52,217 nt of DNA. Origin: Arthrobacter sp. ISL-95 (GTDB taxonomy: Bacteria; Actinomycetota; Actinomycetes; Actinomycetales; Micrococcaceae). Position 1 is the first letter of the stretch, and each line of letters begins with the position of its first letter. The notes under the pieces are model-generated. The model saw only the letters and a program-made list of their open reading frames with translations. It was not told the DNA's origin and searched no databases. The stretch lies in NCBI RefSeq assembly GCF_018613695.1, contig NZ_JAGGPR010000002.1:215964-268180 (forward strand). Reading direction: 5' to 3'. Position numbers and translations under genes: made by a program. Positions 1 through 8,086 of the stretch are shown here, piece by piece.

Positions 1-22
1 GGGATGTGAGAGATGGTTGGGG

Positions 23-709
23 TTAGGCTTCGCTGCGGAGCTCGGGTTCTTTTTGCAACCCGGTTAGGCCGTTCCAGGCCAGATTGACCAGGTGCGCGGC
101 AACGGCCCGTTTGTCCGGCGTGCGGCTGTCGAGCCACCACTGGCCGGTCATCGCCACCATTCCCACGAGCATTTGCGCATACATGGCACCATCTGCCGCG
201 CTGAGTCCCCGGCGCGCGAATTCGTCGGAGAGCAGGTGCTCCACCCGGGCGGTGACATGGGTGAGCAGCGTGGAGAAGGCGCCTTCGGGCTGCGAGGGCG
301 GAGCGTCCCGCATGAGGATCCGGAAACCGTCGGTGCGGTCTTCGATGTACCCGAGGAGGGCCAGCGCAGCCCTTTCCACCAGCACGCGGGGCTTGGCTTC
401 GGTACTGAGGGCCTCGGTGATGGAGTCAAGCAGGATCCGGAATTCGGTCTCCACCACTTGCCGGTAGAGGCCCTCCTTGGATCCGAAGTGCTCGTAGATC
501 ACGGGCTTGGAAACGCCGGCGGAGGCTGCGATTTCTTCAATGGTGGTGCCGTCCAACCCGCGGGTTGCGAAGAGGGCGCGTCCGATGCCGATGAGCTGTG
601 ATTTGCGCTGCTGCCCGGTCATCCGTACGCGCGTTGCAGGAGCGTTGGTGACGTGCTCTGCGGGCTCGGAAGCGGCCGACGGCCGGGGGAGTTCAGTGCG
701 GTTGCTCAC
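23..709 (-). CDS. TetR/AcrR family transcriptional regulator
   Basis: A 228-residue protein read from a GTG start. The N-terminal third carries a typical TetR helix-turn-helix: 'GRALFATRGLDGTTIEEIA' followed by 'AGVSKPVIYEHFGSKEGLYR' (roughly residues 40–85). The remaining ~140 residues are the variable helical ligand-binding and dimerisation domain. Family members repress nearby or distant genes and release DNA on binding a small molecule; the ligand cannot be read here. The frame stays open upstream of the chosen start, but that extension is low-complexity and overlaps the region in front of tRNA-Gln, so the GTG at 709 is preferred. A later ATG at residue 31 is possible, but neither start has a strong ribosome binding site. 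It is divergent from the tRNA-glmU block. Confidence 0.85.
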   Translation of the reverse strand: MSNRTELPRPSAASEPAEHVTNAPATRVRMTGQQRKSQLIGIGRALFATRGLDGTTIEEIAASAGVSKPVIYEHFGSKEGLYRQVVETEFRILLDSITEALSTEAKPRVLVERAALALLGYIEDRTDGFRILMRDAPPSQPEGAFSTLLTHVTARVEHLLSDEFARRGLSAADGAMYAQMLVGMVAMTGQWWLDSRTPDKRAVAAHLVNLAWNGLTGLQKEPELRSEA

Positions 710-900
710 GTGACCATCATGCCCTAAGTCGCCTCTGGAACGGCTGAGGAGCGGGGGCTCTGGAGGTTGAGGGGTGGGGCGCAAGGCGGTCAAGTCGCGA
801 AGCACGCGGTGGTCATGGCAAACTAGATTCTTGTGTGTGCATCCCGGTGATCCGGGAAACCCTCCGGGCCGCAAGATTCGGGGGACGAAAGCGTGCACGG

Positions 901-972
901 TCCGCTCTGGTGTAATGGCAGCACCCCGGCCTTTGGAGCCGTGGAGTATAGGTTCGAATCCTATGGGCGGAA
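901..972 (+). tRNA. tRNA-Gln (anticodon TTG)
   Basis: Folds as a cloverleaf: acceptor arms TCCGCTC (901–907) and GGGCGGA (965–971) with one T·G pair, a T-arm ATAGG/CCTAT around the loop TTCGAAT (953–959), and an anticodon loop CTTTGGA (931–937) giving anticodon TTG, hence glutamine. No CCA is encoded. It precedes glmU on the same strand, an arrangement I recall from related actinobacteria. Confidence 0.93.
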
Positions 973-1095
973 CGGTCGGAAAATGCGCTCCTTCTCTGTA
1001 CCTGTAGCGGCTCTCATGGTGCCTGGGTCCATTGTTGGATGGCGGCATTCCGAAGCCGGGTTACCCGGGACATACCGAGCAAGGAGAGCCAGTAC

Positions 1096-2589
1096 GTGAG
1101 CCCCGAAACCATCGGTCCCGCAGCGGTGATCGTTTTGGCCGCAGGTGCCGGAACGCGCATGAAGTCGCGGACTCCCAAGATTCTCCACGAAATCGGCGGC
1201 CGCTCCATGGTTGGCCACGCTCTTCTTGCCGCACGCGCCATCAATCCGTTGAAGCTGGCCTTGGTGGTCCGCCACGAGCGTGACCGCGTAGCCGAGCACG
1301 TCACAGGCCTTGACCCGGAAGCACTGATTGTTGACCAGGACGATGTCCCCGGCACAGGCCGCGCCGTGGAAGTAGCGCTCAATGCCTTGGACGCCGACGC
1401 CGAGCTTTCCGGCACCGTGGTGGTCACTTACGGCGATGTCCCGCTGCTGACGGGCCAGCTTCTTGGCGAACTGGTGACAACGCACGAGGCTGACGGCAAC
1501 GCCGTCACGGTTCTGACGGCAGTGCTGGACGACGCTACCGGTTACGGCCGGATCCTGCGCGCCGACGACGGCACCGTCACCGGTATTCGCGAGCACAAGG
1601 ATGCCAGCGAAACCGAACGCGCCATCCGCGAGGTCAACTCCGGTATCTATGCTTTCGACGCCGCTGTGTTGCGCACTGCCCTGACGAAGGTCACCACGGA
1701 TAACGCGCAGGGCGAGATGTACCTGACTGACGTCCTCGGGTTGGCCCGTGACGCGGGCGGCCGGGTGGCCGCCGTCGTGACTGAAGACCGCTGGCAGGTT
1801 GAGGGAGCCAATGATCGCATCCAGCTCTCCGCGCTGGGTGCCGAGCACAACCGCCGCATCGTCGAGTCCTGGATGCGCGCGGGGGTAACAGTGGTGGACC
1901 CCGCAACCACATGGATTGACTCCACCGTGACCCTCGACGAAGACGTCCGGCTGCTGCCCAACACCCAACTGCACGGTGCAACCACTGTGGCGCGCGACGC
2001 CGTCGTGGGCCCGGATACCACCCTGACTGACGTCAAGGTGGGCGAGGGCGCCAAAGTGATCCGCACGCACGGATCCGGCTCCACGATCGGGGCCAAGGCC
2101 AGCGTCGGACCTTTCACCTACCTTCGCCCGGGCACGGTCCTTGGCGAGACCGGCAAGATCGGCGCGTTCTACGAAACCAAGAACGTCACCATCGGCCGAG
2201 GCTCCAAGCTGTCGCACCTGGGCTATGCCGGTGATGCTGAGATCGGCGAAGACACCAACATCGGTTGCGGCAACATCACTGCCAATTACGACGGCGAGAA
2301 GAAGCACCGGACGGTGATCGGCTCGGGTGTCCGCACAGGTTCCAACACGGTCTTCGTGGCTCCTGTGACGGTTGGCGACGGCGCCTACAGCGGTGCCGGG
2401 GCCGTCATCCGCAAGGATGTTCCCGCGGGAGCCCTTGCCCTCAGCCTGGCCGCACAGCGGAACGCTGAAGGTTGGGTCATCGCCAACCGTCCGGGCACCG
2501 ACTCTGCAAAGCTGGCCGAGGCTGCCCACGAGCTGACGCCCGCCTCCACATCCTCACAATCCCCGGCAACCATAGAAGAGGGCAAATAG
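1096..2589 (+). CDS. glmU: Bifunctional UDP-N-acetylglucosamine pyrophosphorylase / glucosamine-1-phosphate N-acetyltransferase
   Basis: A 497-residue cytoplasmic enzyme making UDP-GlcNAc for peptidoglycan. The N-terminal uridylyltransferase shows the nucleotide loop 'LAAGAGTRMKS' and 'KILHEIGG'. From about residue 250 the left-handed beta-helix hexapeptide repeats of the acetyltransferase follow, including 'GAFYETKNVTIGRGSKLSHL' and 'GCGNITANYDGEKKHRT', the acetyl-CoA and active-site strands. The GTG start at 1096 follows an AAGGAG at 1081–1086; an in-frame ATG 57 bases upstream lacks such a site. prs begins two bases after the stop, so the two genes are co-transcribed and very likely translationally coupled. 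The tail is short and Ala/Ser/Thr-rich. Confidence 0.97.
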   Translation: MSPETIGPAAVIVLAAGAGTRMKSRTPKILHEIGGRSMVGHALLAARAINPLKLALVVRHERDRVAEHVTGLDPEALIVDQDDVPGTGRAVEVALNALDADAELSGTVVVTYGDVPLLTGQLLGELVTTHEADGNAVTVLTAVLDDATGYGRILRADDGTVTGIREHKDASETERAIREVNSGIYAFDAAVLRTALTKVTTDNAQGEMYLTDVLGLARDAGGRVAAVVTEDRWQVEGANDRIQLSALGAEHNRRIVESWMRAGVTVVDPATTWIDSTVTLDEDVRLLPNTQLHGATTVARDAVVGPDTTLTDVKVGEGAKVIRTHGSGSTIGAKASVGPFTYLRPGTVLGETGKIGAFYETKNVTIGRGSKLSHLGYAGDAEIGEDTNIGCGNITANYDGEKKHRTVIGSGVRTGSNTVFVAPVTVGDGAYSGAGAVIRKDVPAGALALSLAAQRNAEGWVIANRPGTDSAKLAEAAHELTPASTSSQSPATIEEGK

Positions 2590-2591
2590 GC

Positions 2592-3572
2592 ATGAGCGAA
2601 ATTACCGCACACGGCGAGAAGAAACTGATTCTCGCCGCCGGAAGGGCGCATCCGGAGCTGGCGCAGGAAATCGCGAAGGAGCTGGAGACCGAGCTCCTGC
2701 CGATCGACGCCTACGACTTCGCAAACGGGGAAATCTACGTCCGTTCGGCTGAGAGCGTGCGAGGCACCGATGCCTTCGTCATCCAGGCCCACCCGGCTCC
2801 GTTGAACAACTGGCTCATGGAGCAGTTGATCATGATCGACTCCCTCAAGCGCGCCTCTGCCAAGAGGATCACGGTTGTTTCCCCGTTCTACCCGTACTCC
2901 CGCCAGGACAAGAAGGGCCGTGGCCGCGAGCCCATTTCCGCCCGCCTGGTTGCCGACCTTTACAAGACCGCCGGCGCGGACCGCATCATGTCCGTTGACC
3001 TGCACACCTCGCAGATTCAGGGCTTCTTCGACGGTCCCGTTGACCACTTGATGGCCATCCCGCTGCTGGCTGACTACATCCGCACCAAGGTGGAAGCGGA
3101 CAACATCACCGTTGTTTCCCCTGACACCGGCCGTGTCCGTGTTGCAGAGCAGTGGGCGGAGCGCTTGGGCGGTGCTCCGCTGGCGTTTGTTCATAAGAGC
3201 CGCGACCTCACCGTCCCCAACCAGGCCGTTTCCAAGACCGTTGTTGGCCAGGTTGAGGGCCGTACCTGTGTCCTGATCGACGACATGATCGACACCGGTG
3301 GAACCATCTCCGGCGCCGTCCAGGTCCTGAAGAACGCCGGCGCCAAGGACGTCATCATCGCCTGCACGCACGCCGTCTTCTCCGATCCTGCCGCCCAGCG
3401 CCTCGCGGATTCCGGTGCCCGTGAAGTTGTGGTCACCAACACGCTGCCCATTCCGGCGGAGAAGCGCTTCCCGTCGCTGACGGTGTTGTCGATCGCACCC
3501 TTGATCGCGCGCGCCATTCGTGAAGTGTTCGACGACGGTTCGGTCACCAGCCTGTTCGACGGCAAAGCATAA
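2592..3572 (+). CDS. prs: Ribose-phosphate diphosphokinase (PRPP synthetase)
   Basis: A 326-residue class I PRPP synthetase converting ribose 5-phosphate and ATP to PRPP for purine, pyrimidine, histidine and tryptophan synthesis. Visible motifs: the flexible-loop stretch 'SPFYPYSRQDKKGRGREPIS', the metal/ATP-binding 'VDLHTSQIQGFFD', and the PRPP-binding loop 'VLIDDMIDTGGTI' near residue 230. Length is normal. The start is the ATG two bases after the glmU stop, with the ribosome binding site inside the glmU end (GAAGAGGG). The gene ends just before a strong intrinsic terminator, closing the glmU–prs unit. Confidence 0.97.
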   Translation: MSEITAHGEKKLILAAGRAHPELAQEIAKELETELLPIDAYDFANGEIYVRSAESVRGTDAFVIQAHPAPLNNWLMEQLIMIDSLKRASAKRITVVSPFYPYSRQDKKGRGREPISARLVADLYKTAGADRIMSVDLHTSQIQGFFDGPVDHLMAIPLLADYIRTKVEADNITVVSPDTGRVRVAEQWAERLGGAPLAFVHKSRDLTVPNQAVSKTVVGQVEGRTCVLIDDMIDTGGTISGAVQVLKNAGAKDVIIACTHAVFSDPAAQRLADSGAREVVVTNTLPIPAEKRFPSLTVLSIAPLIARAIREVFDDGSVTSLFDGKA

Positions 3573-3593
3573 CGCCGGACTGCTGAATTTGAG

Positions 3594-3634
3594 CGGGCCA
3601 CCTGCCACCTTCGGGTGTGCGGGTGGCCCGTTTT
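3594..3634 (+). terminator. Intrinsic terminator after prs
   Basis: CGGGCCACC (3594–3602) pairs with GGTGGCCCG (3622–3630), followed by TTTTC. It lies 22 bases after the prs stop. Confidence 0.85.
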
Positions 3635-3798
3635 CATTGGCCGTTTTCAGAAAGAGCGCGATCCGCTGCTAAACTCTTGGGGATACCTTGGCGAGGGAGA
3701 GCACATCCGGTCCGCATTTGTGGGCCTGGGTTGCGGGTCTCCGTTATCGACTGGGTCTGCATCTCCTTCAACACAGGCGGAACGGCTGCTCAGCGGCC

Positions 3799-3867
3799 GG
3801 TCTCAGCCGGGCGTAGAAGGTCTCCAGACCTCCGCCCTTGCTGATAGACCAGCCCGGACTTTCCGGG
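3799..3867 (+). promoter_or_regulatory. Structured 5' leader of rplY (two hairpins), putative autoregulatory element
   Basis: The 319 bases between prs and rplY hold the prs terminator, a possible -10 (TAAACT, 3670–3675, no clear -35) and, next to rplY, two hairpins. Hairpin 1 has tiers GGTCT/AGACC (3799–3803 with 3846–3850), CAGC/GCTG (3804–3807 with 3840–3843, AT bulge), GGGCG/CGCCC (3809–3813 with 3833–3837), an asymmetric loop TAGAA/TC, then GGTC/GACC around TCCA. Hairpin 2 is CCCGGA-CTT-TCCGGG (3853–3867), ending 13 bases before the AAGGAG of rplY. No T-run follows, so this is not a simple terminator. Feedback by L25 is inference; L25 binds 5S rRNA, and L25 leaders are known in other bacteria. 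Confidence 0.55.
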
Positions 3868-3891
3868 TGCCACAGTAATCAAGGAGTACAC

Positions 3892-4467
3892 ATGTCTGAG
3901 CAGAAGCTCACCGCAGAACTGCGCACCGAATTCGGCAAGGGTTTCGCCCGCCGTGCACGCATGGCCGGCCAGATTCCGGCTGTCATCTACGGTCACGGCG
4001 CGGAGCCGATCCACATCAACCTGCCGGGCCGCGCCACCACGCTGGCAGTGCGCGTTTCCAACGCCCTCCTCGCAGTGGACGTCGACGGCGAGCAGCACCT
4101 TACGCTTGTGAAGGACATCCAGCGCGATCCCGTAAAGCAGATCATCGAGCACGTTGACCTCCAGACCGTAAAGGCCGGCGAGAAGGTTACCGTCGACATC
4201 GCCATCCACGTTTCCGGTGAAGTTGCTCCGGGTGCCGTTGCCAGCCTCGAAGCCACCACGGTTTCCCTCGAGGCTGAAGCAACCCACGTTCCCACGGCCG
4301 TGGAGGTTAGCATCGATGGCCTCAAGGCCGGCGAGAGCATCCACGCTTCCGACCTCGTTCTGCCGAAGGGTTCCATCCTCCTCACCGAAGGCGACACCCT
4401 GGTTGTCCGCATCGCCGAAGCCGCTGGCTCGGAAGAAGAAGAGACCACGGAAGCTGCCGCCGAGTAG
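3892..4467 (+). CDS. rplY: 50S ribosomal protein L25/general stress protein Ctc
   Basis: A 191-residue long-form L25 (Ctc/TL5 type) that binds 5S rRNA in the large subunit. The N-terminal 5S-binding domain shows 'LTAELRTEFGKGFARRARMA' and 'GQIPAVIYGHG'; the C-terminal beta domain runs from about residue 95 and ends in an acidic tail 'GSEEEETTEAAAE'. The start ATG is preceded by AAGGAG at 3881–3886, directly downstream of two leader hairpins. The downstream terminator makes it its own transcription unit, or one reached only by readthrough from prs. Confidence 0.96.
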   Translation: MSEQKLTAELRTEFGKGFARRARMAGQIPAVIYGHGAEPIHINLPGRATTLAVRVSNALLAVDVDGEQHLTLVKDIQRDPVKQIIEHVDLQTVKAGEKVTVDIAIHVSGEVAPGAVASLEATTVSLEAEATHVPTAVEVSIDGLKAGESIHASDLVLPKGSILLTEGDTLVVRIAEAAGSEEEETTEAAAE

Positions 4468-4498
4468 TCTTCTGACTGCTTGAGGCTTACGCCGTTGA

Positions 4499-4537
4499 GT
4501 GGCCGGGCACCCTTGGGTTCCCGGCCACTTTCTTCTT
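4499..4537 (+). terminator. Intrinsic terminator after rplY
   Basis: GTGGCCGGG (4499–4507) pairs with CCCGGCCAC (4520–4528) around a 12-base loop, followed by the T-rich TTTCTTCTTT. The perfect nine-pair stem sits 31 bases after the rplY stop. Confidence 0.9.
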
Positions 4538-4586
4538 TGCCGCCACCCTTCCTGCTGAACCTACGCACGCTCCCTAGGATGAGACC

Positions 4587-5171
4587 ATGACTGACACCTG
4601 GCTGATTGTTGGCCTCGGCAACCCCGGCAGTGAGTACAGCAGCAACCGGCACAATGTTGGCCAGATGGTGCTCGATGAACTGGCTTCCCGCATGGGTGGG
4701 AAGTTTAAGGTCCACAAGGCCAGGGCCCAAGTAGTTGAGGGGCGGCTGGGTATCGGGGGTCCACGCGTGGTGCTCGCCAAGCCCATGACGTACATGAACG
4801 TCTCGGGCGGACCTGTAGCAGGACTTTGCAACTTCTTCGGTATAGCGCCGGATCATGTCATCGCTGTGCACGACGAGATTGACATACCTTTTAACACAGT
4901 CAAGCTAAAACTTGGCGGCGGCGAGGGCGGGCACAACGGCCTGCGGGACATTTCCAAAGCACTTGACACCAAGGACTACCTGCGCGTCAGGGTAGGGGTG
5001 GGCCGGCCGCCGGGACGGATGGAGACAGCCGACTACGTCCTCCGGGATTTCGCCACGACGGAGAAGAAGGAGCTGCCGTTCCTCTTAGACGAGGCAGCGG
5101 ACGCCGTGGAACTGCTCATGGACCAGGGGCTGCTGGCTGCGCAACAGAAGCACCACCCTGCCAAAGCTTGA
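4587..5171 (+). CDS. pth: Peptidyl-tRNA hydrolase
   Basis: A 194-residue cytosolic Pth that frees tRNA from prematurely released peptidyl-tRNA. Signature segments are all present: 'GLGNPGSEYSSNRHNVG' with the catalytic histidine in 'NRHNVG', 'KPMTYMNVSGGPV', 'VHDEIDIPF' with the catalytic aspartate, and 'GGGEGGHNGLRDI'. Length is normal for the family. It is read from the ATG at 4587 and has its own gap after the rplY terminator. Downstream, at 5180–5201, an 11-base unit TGAGGAAAGCC occurs twice in tandem, followed by a weak GGTCC/GGACC hairpin (5206–5218). Confidence 0.96.
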   Translation: MTDTWLIVGLGNPGSEYSSNRHNVGQMVLDELASRMGGKFKVHKARAQVVEGRLGIGGPRVVLAKPMTYMNVSGGPVAGLCNFFGIAPDHVIAVHDEIDIPFNTVKLKLGGGEGGHNGLRDISKALDTKDYLRVRVGVGRPPGRMETADYVLRDFATTEKKELPFLLDEAADAVELLMDQGLLAAQQKHHPAKA

Positions 5172-5312
5172 GCAAATCTTGAGGAAAGCCTGAGGAAAGC
5201 CTGACGGTCCCGAGGACCTTTAGGCCTACAAACTGCGGGCGCCCGAAGGTAGTGTGCATGGTACGCAGGTAAGCGGTGGGGGTCTACCGCGAATGTGTAG
5301 CTAAGGATGCGG

Positions 5313-8045
5313 ATGTCGGCGGAGTTGCTAAACAGGAGCGGTGGAGGCGCAGCGAGGGCTGCGGCTCCCGATCTTTTGGGCGGCCCAACAGACCGTCAAA
5401 CCTGGTCACTGCTGGCCCGGAGCCACGATCTGTCCAAAGCGGGCAAGTACCTCGAATCACCCGATTCCTACGGAGTGGTCCTCACCGGGGAACGGGGAAT
5501 AGGCAAGTCAGGCTTGGCGAGGGCGGTGGTGTCCTCCCTCGGCCCCAAAGTCCATAGCCTTCAATTACGCAACACCGTCGCCAGCGGCCAAACCCCCTAC
5601 GGATGCCTTGGCTTTCTGCTGGCCCGCCTGCCTTCGGGGGCGGTGGGCTCCCCGACGGGCATTCTGCACGCGGTCACCAAGCTGATCAGGACAGAAGCCG
5701 CGGGCCGGGAGACCGTGTTCATTGTGGACAATGCCGGCGGCATGGATCCGATGAGCACCGGCGTGCTCTTGAACCTTATGGCTACCGGCACGGCCAAGGT
5801 CATTGCCACCGTCCAACGCGCCAGCGACCTCCCTGCCGATTTCCATCGGCTGGTCCTTGAAGGAGGACTGGGCGAGGTTCATCTGAACACCCTCAGCGAG
5901 GAACAGACCAAGCAAGTCCTCGGCTCTGTCCTTGGACACTACGTATCCTCAACGCTGGTGGGTTCGCTGCACTCCGCGGTGGGTGGCAACCCCATGCTCC
6001 TGCATGCGCTTCTTGAGGAGCAGCGGCACACTGGCAACTTGGTCCTCAACGACTCCGTCTGGACACTGCGTGACCGGATCAGTCTTGAGGGCGCCACGGT
6101 TGTGGAGGACTTTGTCCGTTCCAGACTGGCGCGCGAGCCGCAACCCAGCAAGACCGTCGTCGAAATCCTGGCCTGCGCGCAGCGCGCAACGTTGTTGGAT
6201 CTGGCAGCGATTTTCGGCACCGAAGTCCTGGTGGACATGGAAGACTCGGCTCTGCTGACTATTGGGAAGGCCGGCGAACATTGGGTCTCGCTCCGGGACC
6301 CGTATGTGGGAGAGGTTGTCCGCGGCTGGCTAAGCACCCGCCGCATGCGTGAGCTGCGCCTGATGCTGCACGGTCCCAAAGAGCCTGAACTCCAAGCCCT
6401 GGCACCGCAGGACCTCTTGAGCTATGCGGCATGGATGCACGCTTCCGAAGATGAGCCCGCACCCTCGCCCGCACATGCACTTGCAGCCGGGCGGGCGGCA
6501 TTGGATGACTACGACCCCAATTTTGCCATCCAATGCACCTTGTCCTTGGACCCGAAGGACAGCGAGTGGGTGCCCGGGCAGCGACTGAAGGCTGCGGCTT
6601 ACCTCATGCTGGACCTGCCGTTGCATGCGGCCCAGGCCTTGGATGAGGTCTCCGAGTCCCATCTGGCTGCCTTGGAGCCCTTGGAGTTCGCTGAAGTCAC
6701 CGCAGCAAAATGCCAGGCCATGATGTGGATCGACGGACGATCAGGGATGGTGCCGGGAGTAATCGCCGCGGGACTGGAGACGCTCGAAGCCGAAGCCGGG
6801 GACCATCCCGCTCAGGCCGTGGCGCAGGCACGCAACCGCCTGCAGCTGTGCAGCTACGAGTACAAAACCTTCACGGGTGAGTACGCTGCCATGATTGAGG
6901 ACCTGGAAGCCGAACAGGCCAAGGACTTGGCGGAGGACCGCCAACACTGGCTCAAGTCCTCCTTCTTCCTCATCGAGGCCCGCTGCATGCTGGGCAGGGA
7001 GCTGGAGGCCCAACAACTTGCCCGCACCGTTTCACGGCACTTAGGGGACGCGGACCGCCCGGCACGGTTGGACGAATCCTTTGCCACACACGCGTTCCTG
7101 GTGCTGCTGTTGTCCGGTCAATGGCGCAAATGCATCGAACTCATGCGCCGCACGCCCTCGGGGTCCTCGCGCCTCCAATACAGGGGTGCACTCACGGAAC
7201 TGGGCGTCGGGCTTGCGTTCGCCTATGCAGGCAAGCCCGCTGGCGCCATTGAACCACTCCGGTCGGCTGTTGCCCAGCTGGAGCTCCGGCCGAGCATGAA
7301 CATGAACAAGGTTGCGTACGCAGCCACAGCTTTTGCCTATGCTCAACTTGGCAATACCGTGGAGGCCGGCCGATACCTTGACCTCTACAGGACATGCAGG
7401 GGAGTAGGGACGTTCTTCTCCGAATCCGTAGCTGAGTTCTGTGCGGAGATGGCCGGGCGCTGGATGGGGGACCCGGACGTGAAACAAAGGCTGCTGGTCC
7501 GGGTACAAAACGACATTGACCAGCAACGGTTCGCCACGGCGGGCATCAACCTCTTCGGGGCAACCGTGGAAGGAACGGATGAGGAATACCGGCTGCTGGA
7601 AGAGATTGCCGGCCGTCGGCAAGGACCCTTGGCCAAGATCTCCGGGGACCTCGCTCGCGGAGCCCTGACTAAGAGTTCCCGCTCGCTGCTGGCGGCCGCT
7701 GATGCCGCAGCAGCCTTGGACCTGCTGGTGGTTGAAGCCCGCTGCGTGGCCATGGCCCTTGACTTCGCCAGGGACGCCGGCGAAACCACAGCGGCCCGAA
7801 CGGCCCAGCTGCGGCTCGAACGGTTGGAGCATTCCATCCCGGCGCTACCGATCCAGCCACGCAGCGACGCGCCGGTACTGACCGAACGGGAACGCCAAAT
7901 TGCTAAACTCGCGGGAAAGGGTGTAAGCAACCGCGAAATCGCGATGGATATTGGGGTGTCTGTGCGAACTGTAGAGGGTCATCTGTACCAAGTGTTCACG
8001 AAGCTCGGTGTTTCGTCTCGGGGCGAGCTCAATGGGCTGCTGTGA
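5313..8045 (+). CDS. LAL/MalT-like LuxR family ATPase regulator, first of three
   Basis: A 910-residue regulator. Walker A 'GERGIGKSG' lies near residue 60 and Walker B 'VFIVDNAGG' near 135. A long helical middle resembling TPR-type repeats (about 350–830) leads to a C-terminal LuxR helix-turn-helix at about 855–910: 'LTERERQIAKLAGKGVSNRE' then 'VSVRTVEGHLYQVFTKLGV'. Such proteins are ATP-dependent signal integrators that bind DNA after ligand- or partner-induced oligomerisation; the signal is unknown here. The ATG at 5313 is chosen over 5307 because AAGG (5303–5306) is then six bases upstream. Two further large ATPases of the same build follow on the same strand, the next after 41 bases, so the first two probably share a transcript. 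Confidence 0.9.
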   Translation: MSAELLNRSGGGAARAAAPDLLGGPTDRQTWSLLARSHDLSKAGKYLESPDSYGVVLTGERGIGKSGLARAVVSSLGPKVHSLQLRNTVASGQTPYGCLGFLLARLPSGAVGSPTGILHAVTKLIRTEAAGRETVFIVDNAGGMDPMSTGVLLNLMATGTAKVIATVQRASDLPADFHRLVLEGGLGEVHLNTLSEEQTKQVLGSVLGHYVSSTLVGSLHSAVGGNPMLLHALLEEQRHTGNLVLNDSVWTLRDRISLEGATVVEDFVRSRLAREPQPSKTVVEILACAQRATLLDLAAIFGTEVLVDMEDSALLTIGKAGEHWVSLRDPYVGEVVRGWLSTRRMRELRLMLHGPKEPELQALAPQDLLSYAAWMHASEDEPAPSPAHALAAGRAALDDYDPNFAIQCTLSLDPKDSEWVPGQRLKAAAYLMLDLPLHAAQALDEVSESHLAALEPLEFAEVTAAKCQAMMWIDGRSGMVPGVIAAGLETLEAEAGDHPAQAVAQARNRLQLCSYEYKTFTGEYAAMIEDLEAEQAKDLAEDRQHWLKSSFFLIEARCMLGRELEAQQLARTVSRHLGDADRPARLDESFATHAFLVLLLSGQWRKCIELMRRTPSGSSRLQYRGALTELGVGLAFAYAGKPAGAIEPLRSAVAQLELRPSMNMNKVAYAATAFAYAQLGNTVEAGRYLDLYRTCRGVGTFFSESVAEFCAEMAGRWMGDPDVKQRLLVRVQNDIDQQRFATAGINLFGATVEGTDEEYRLLEEIAGRRQGPLAKISGDLARGALTKSSRSLLAAADAAAALDLLVVEARCVAMALDFARDAGETTAARTAQLRLERLEHSIPALPIQPRSDAPVLTERERQIAKLAGKGVSNREIAMDIGVSVRTVEGHLYQVFTKLGVSSRGELNGLL

Positions 8046-8086
8046 ATCGAAATGTGAAACTTTTCTAGCCCTGACGTGGGTCGCCC

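Noticed and set aside
961..2529. A 522-codon minus-strand open frame over glmU and the tRNA end
   Set aside because: Antisense to glmU, with composition typical of shadow frames.
5206..5218. GGTCC-CGA-GGACC as a pth terminator
   Set aside because: Only five pairs and a weak T stretch; listed only in the pth note.
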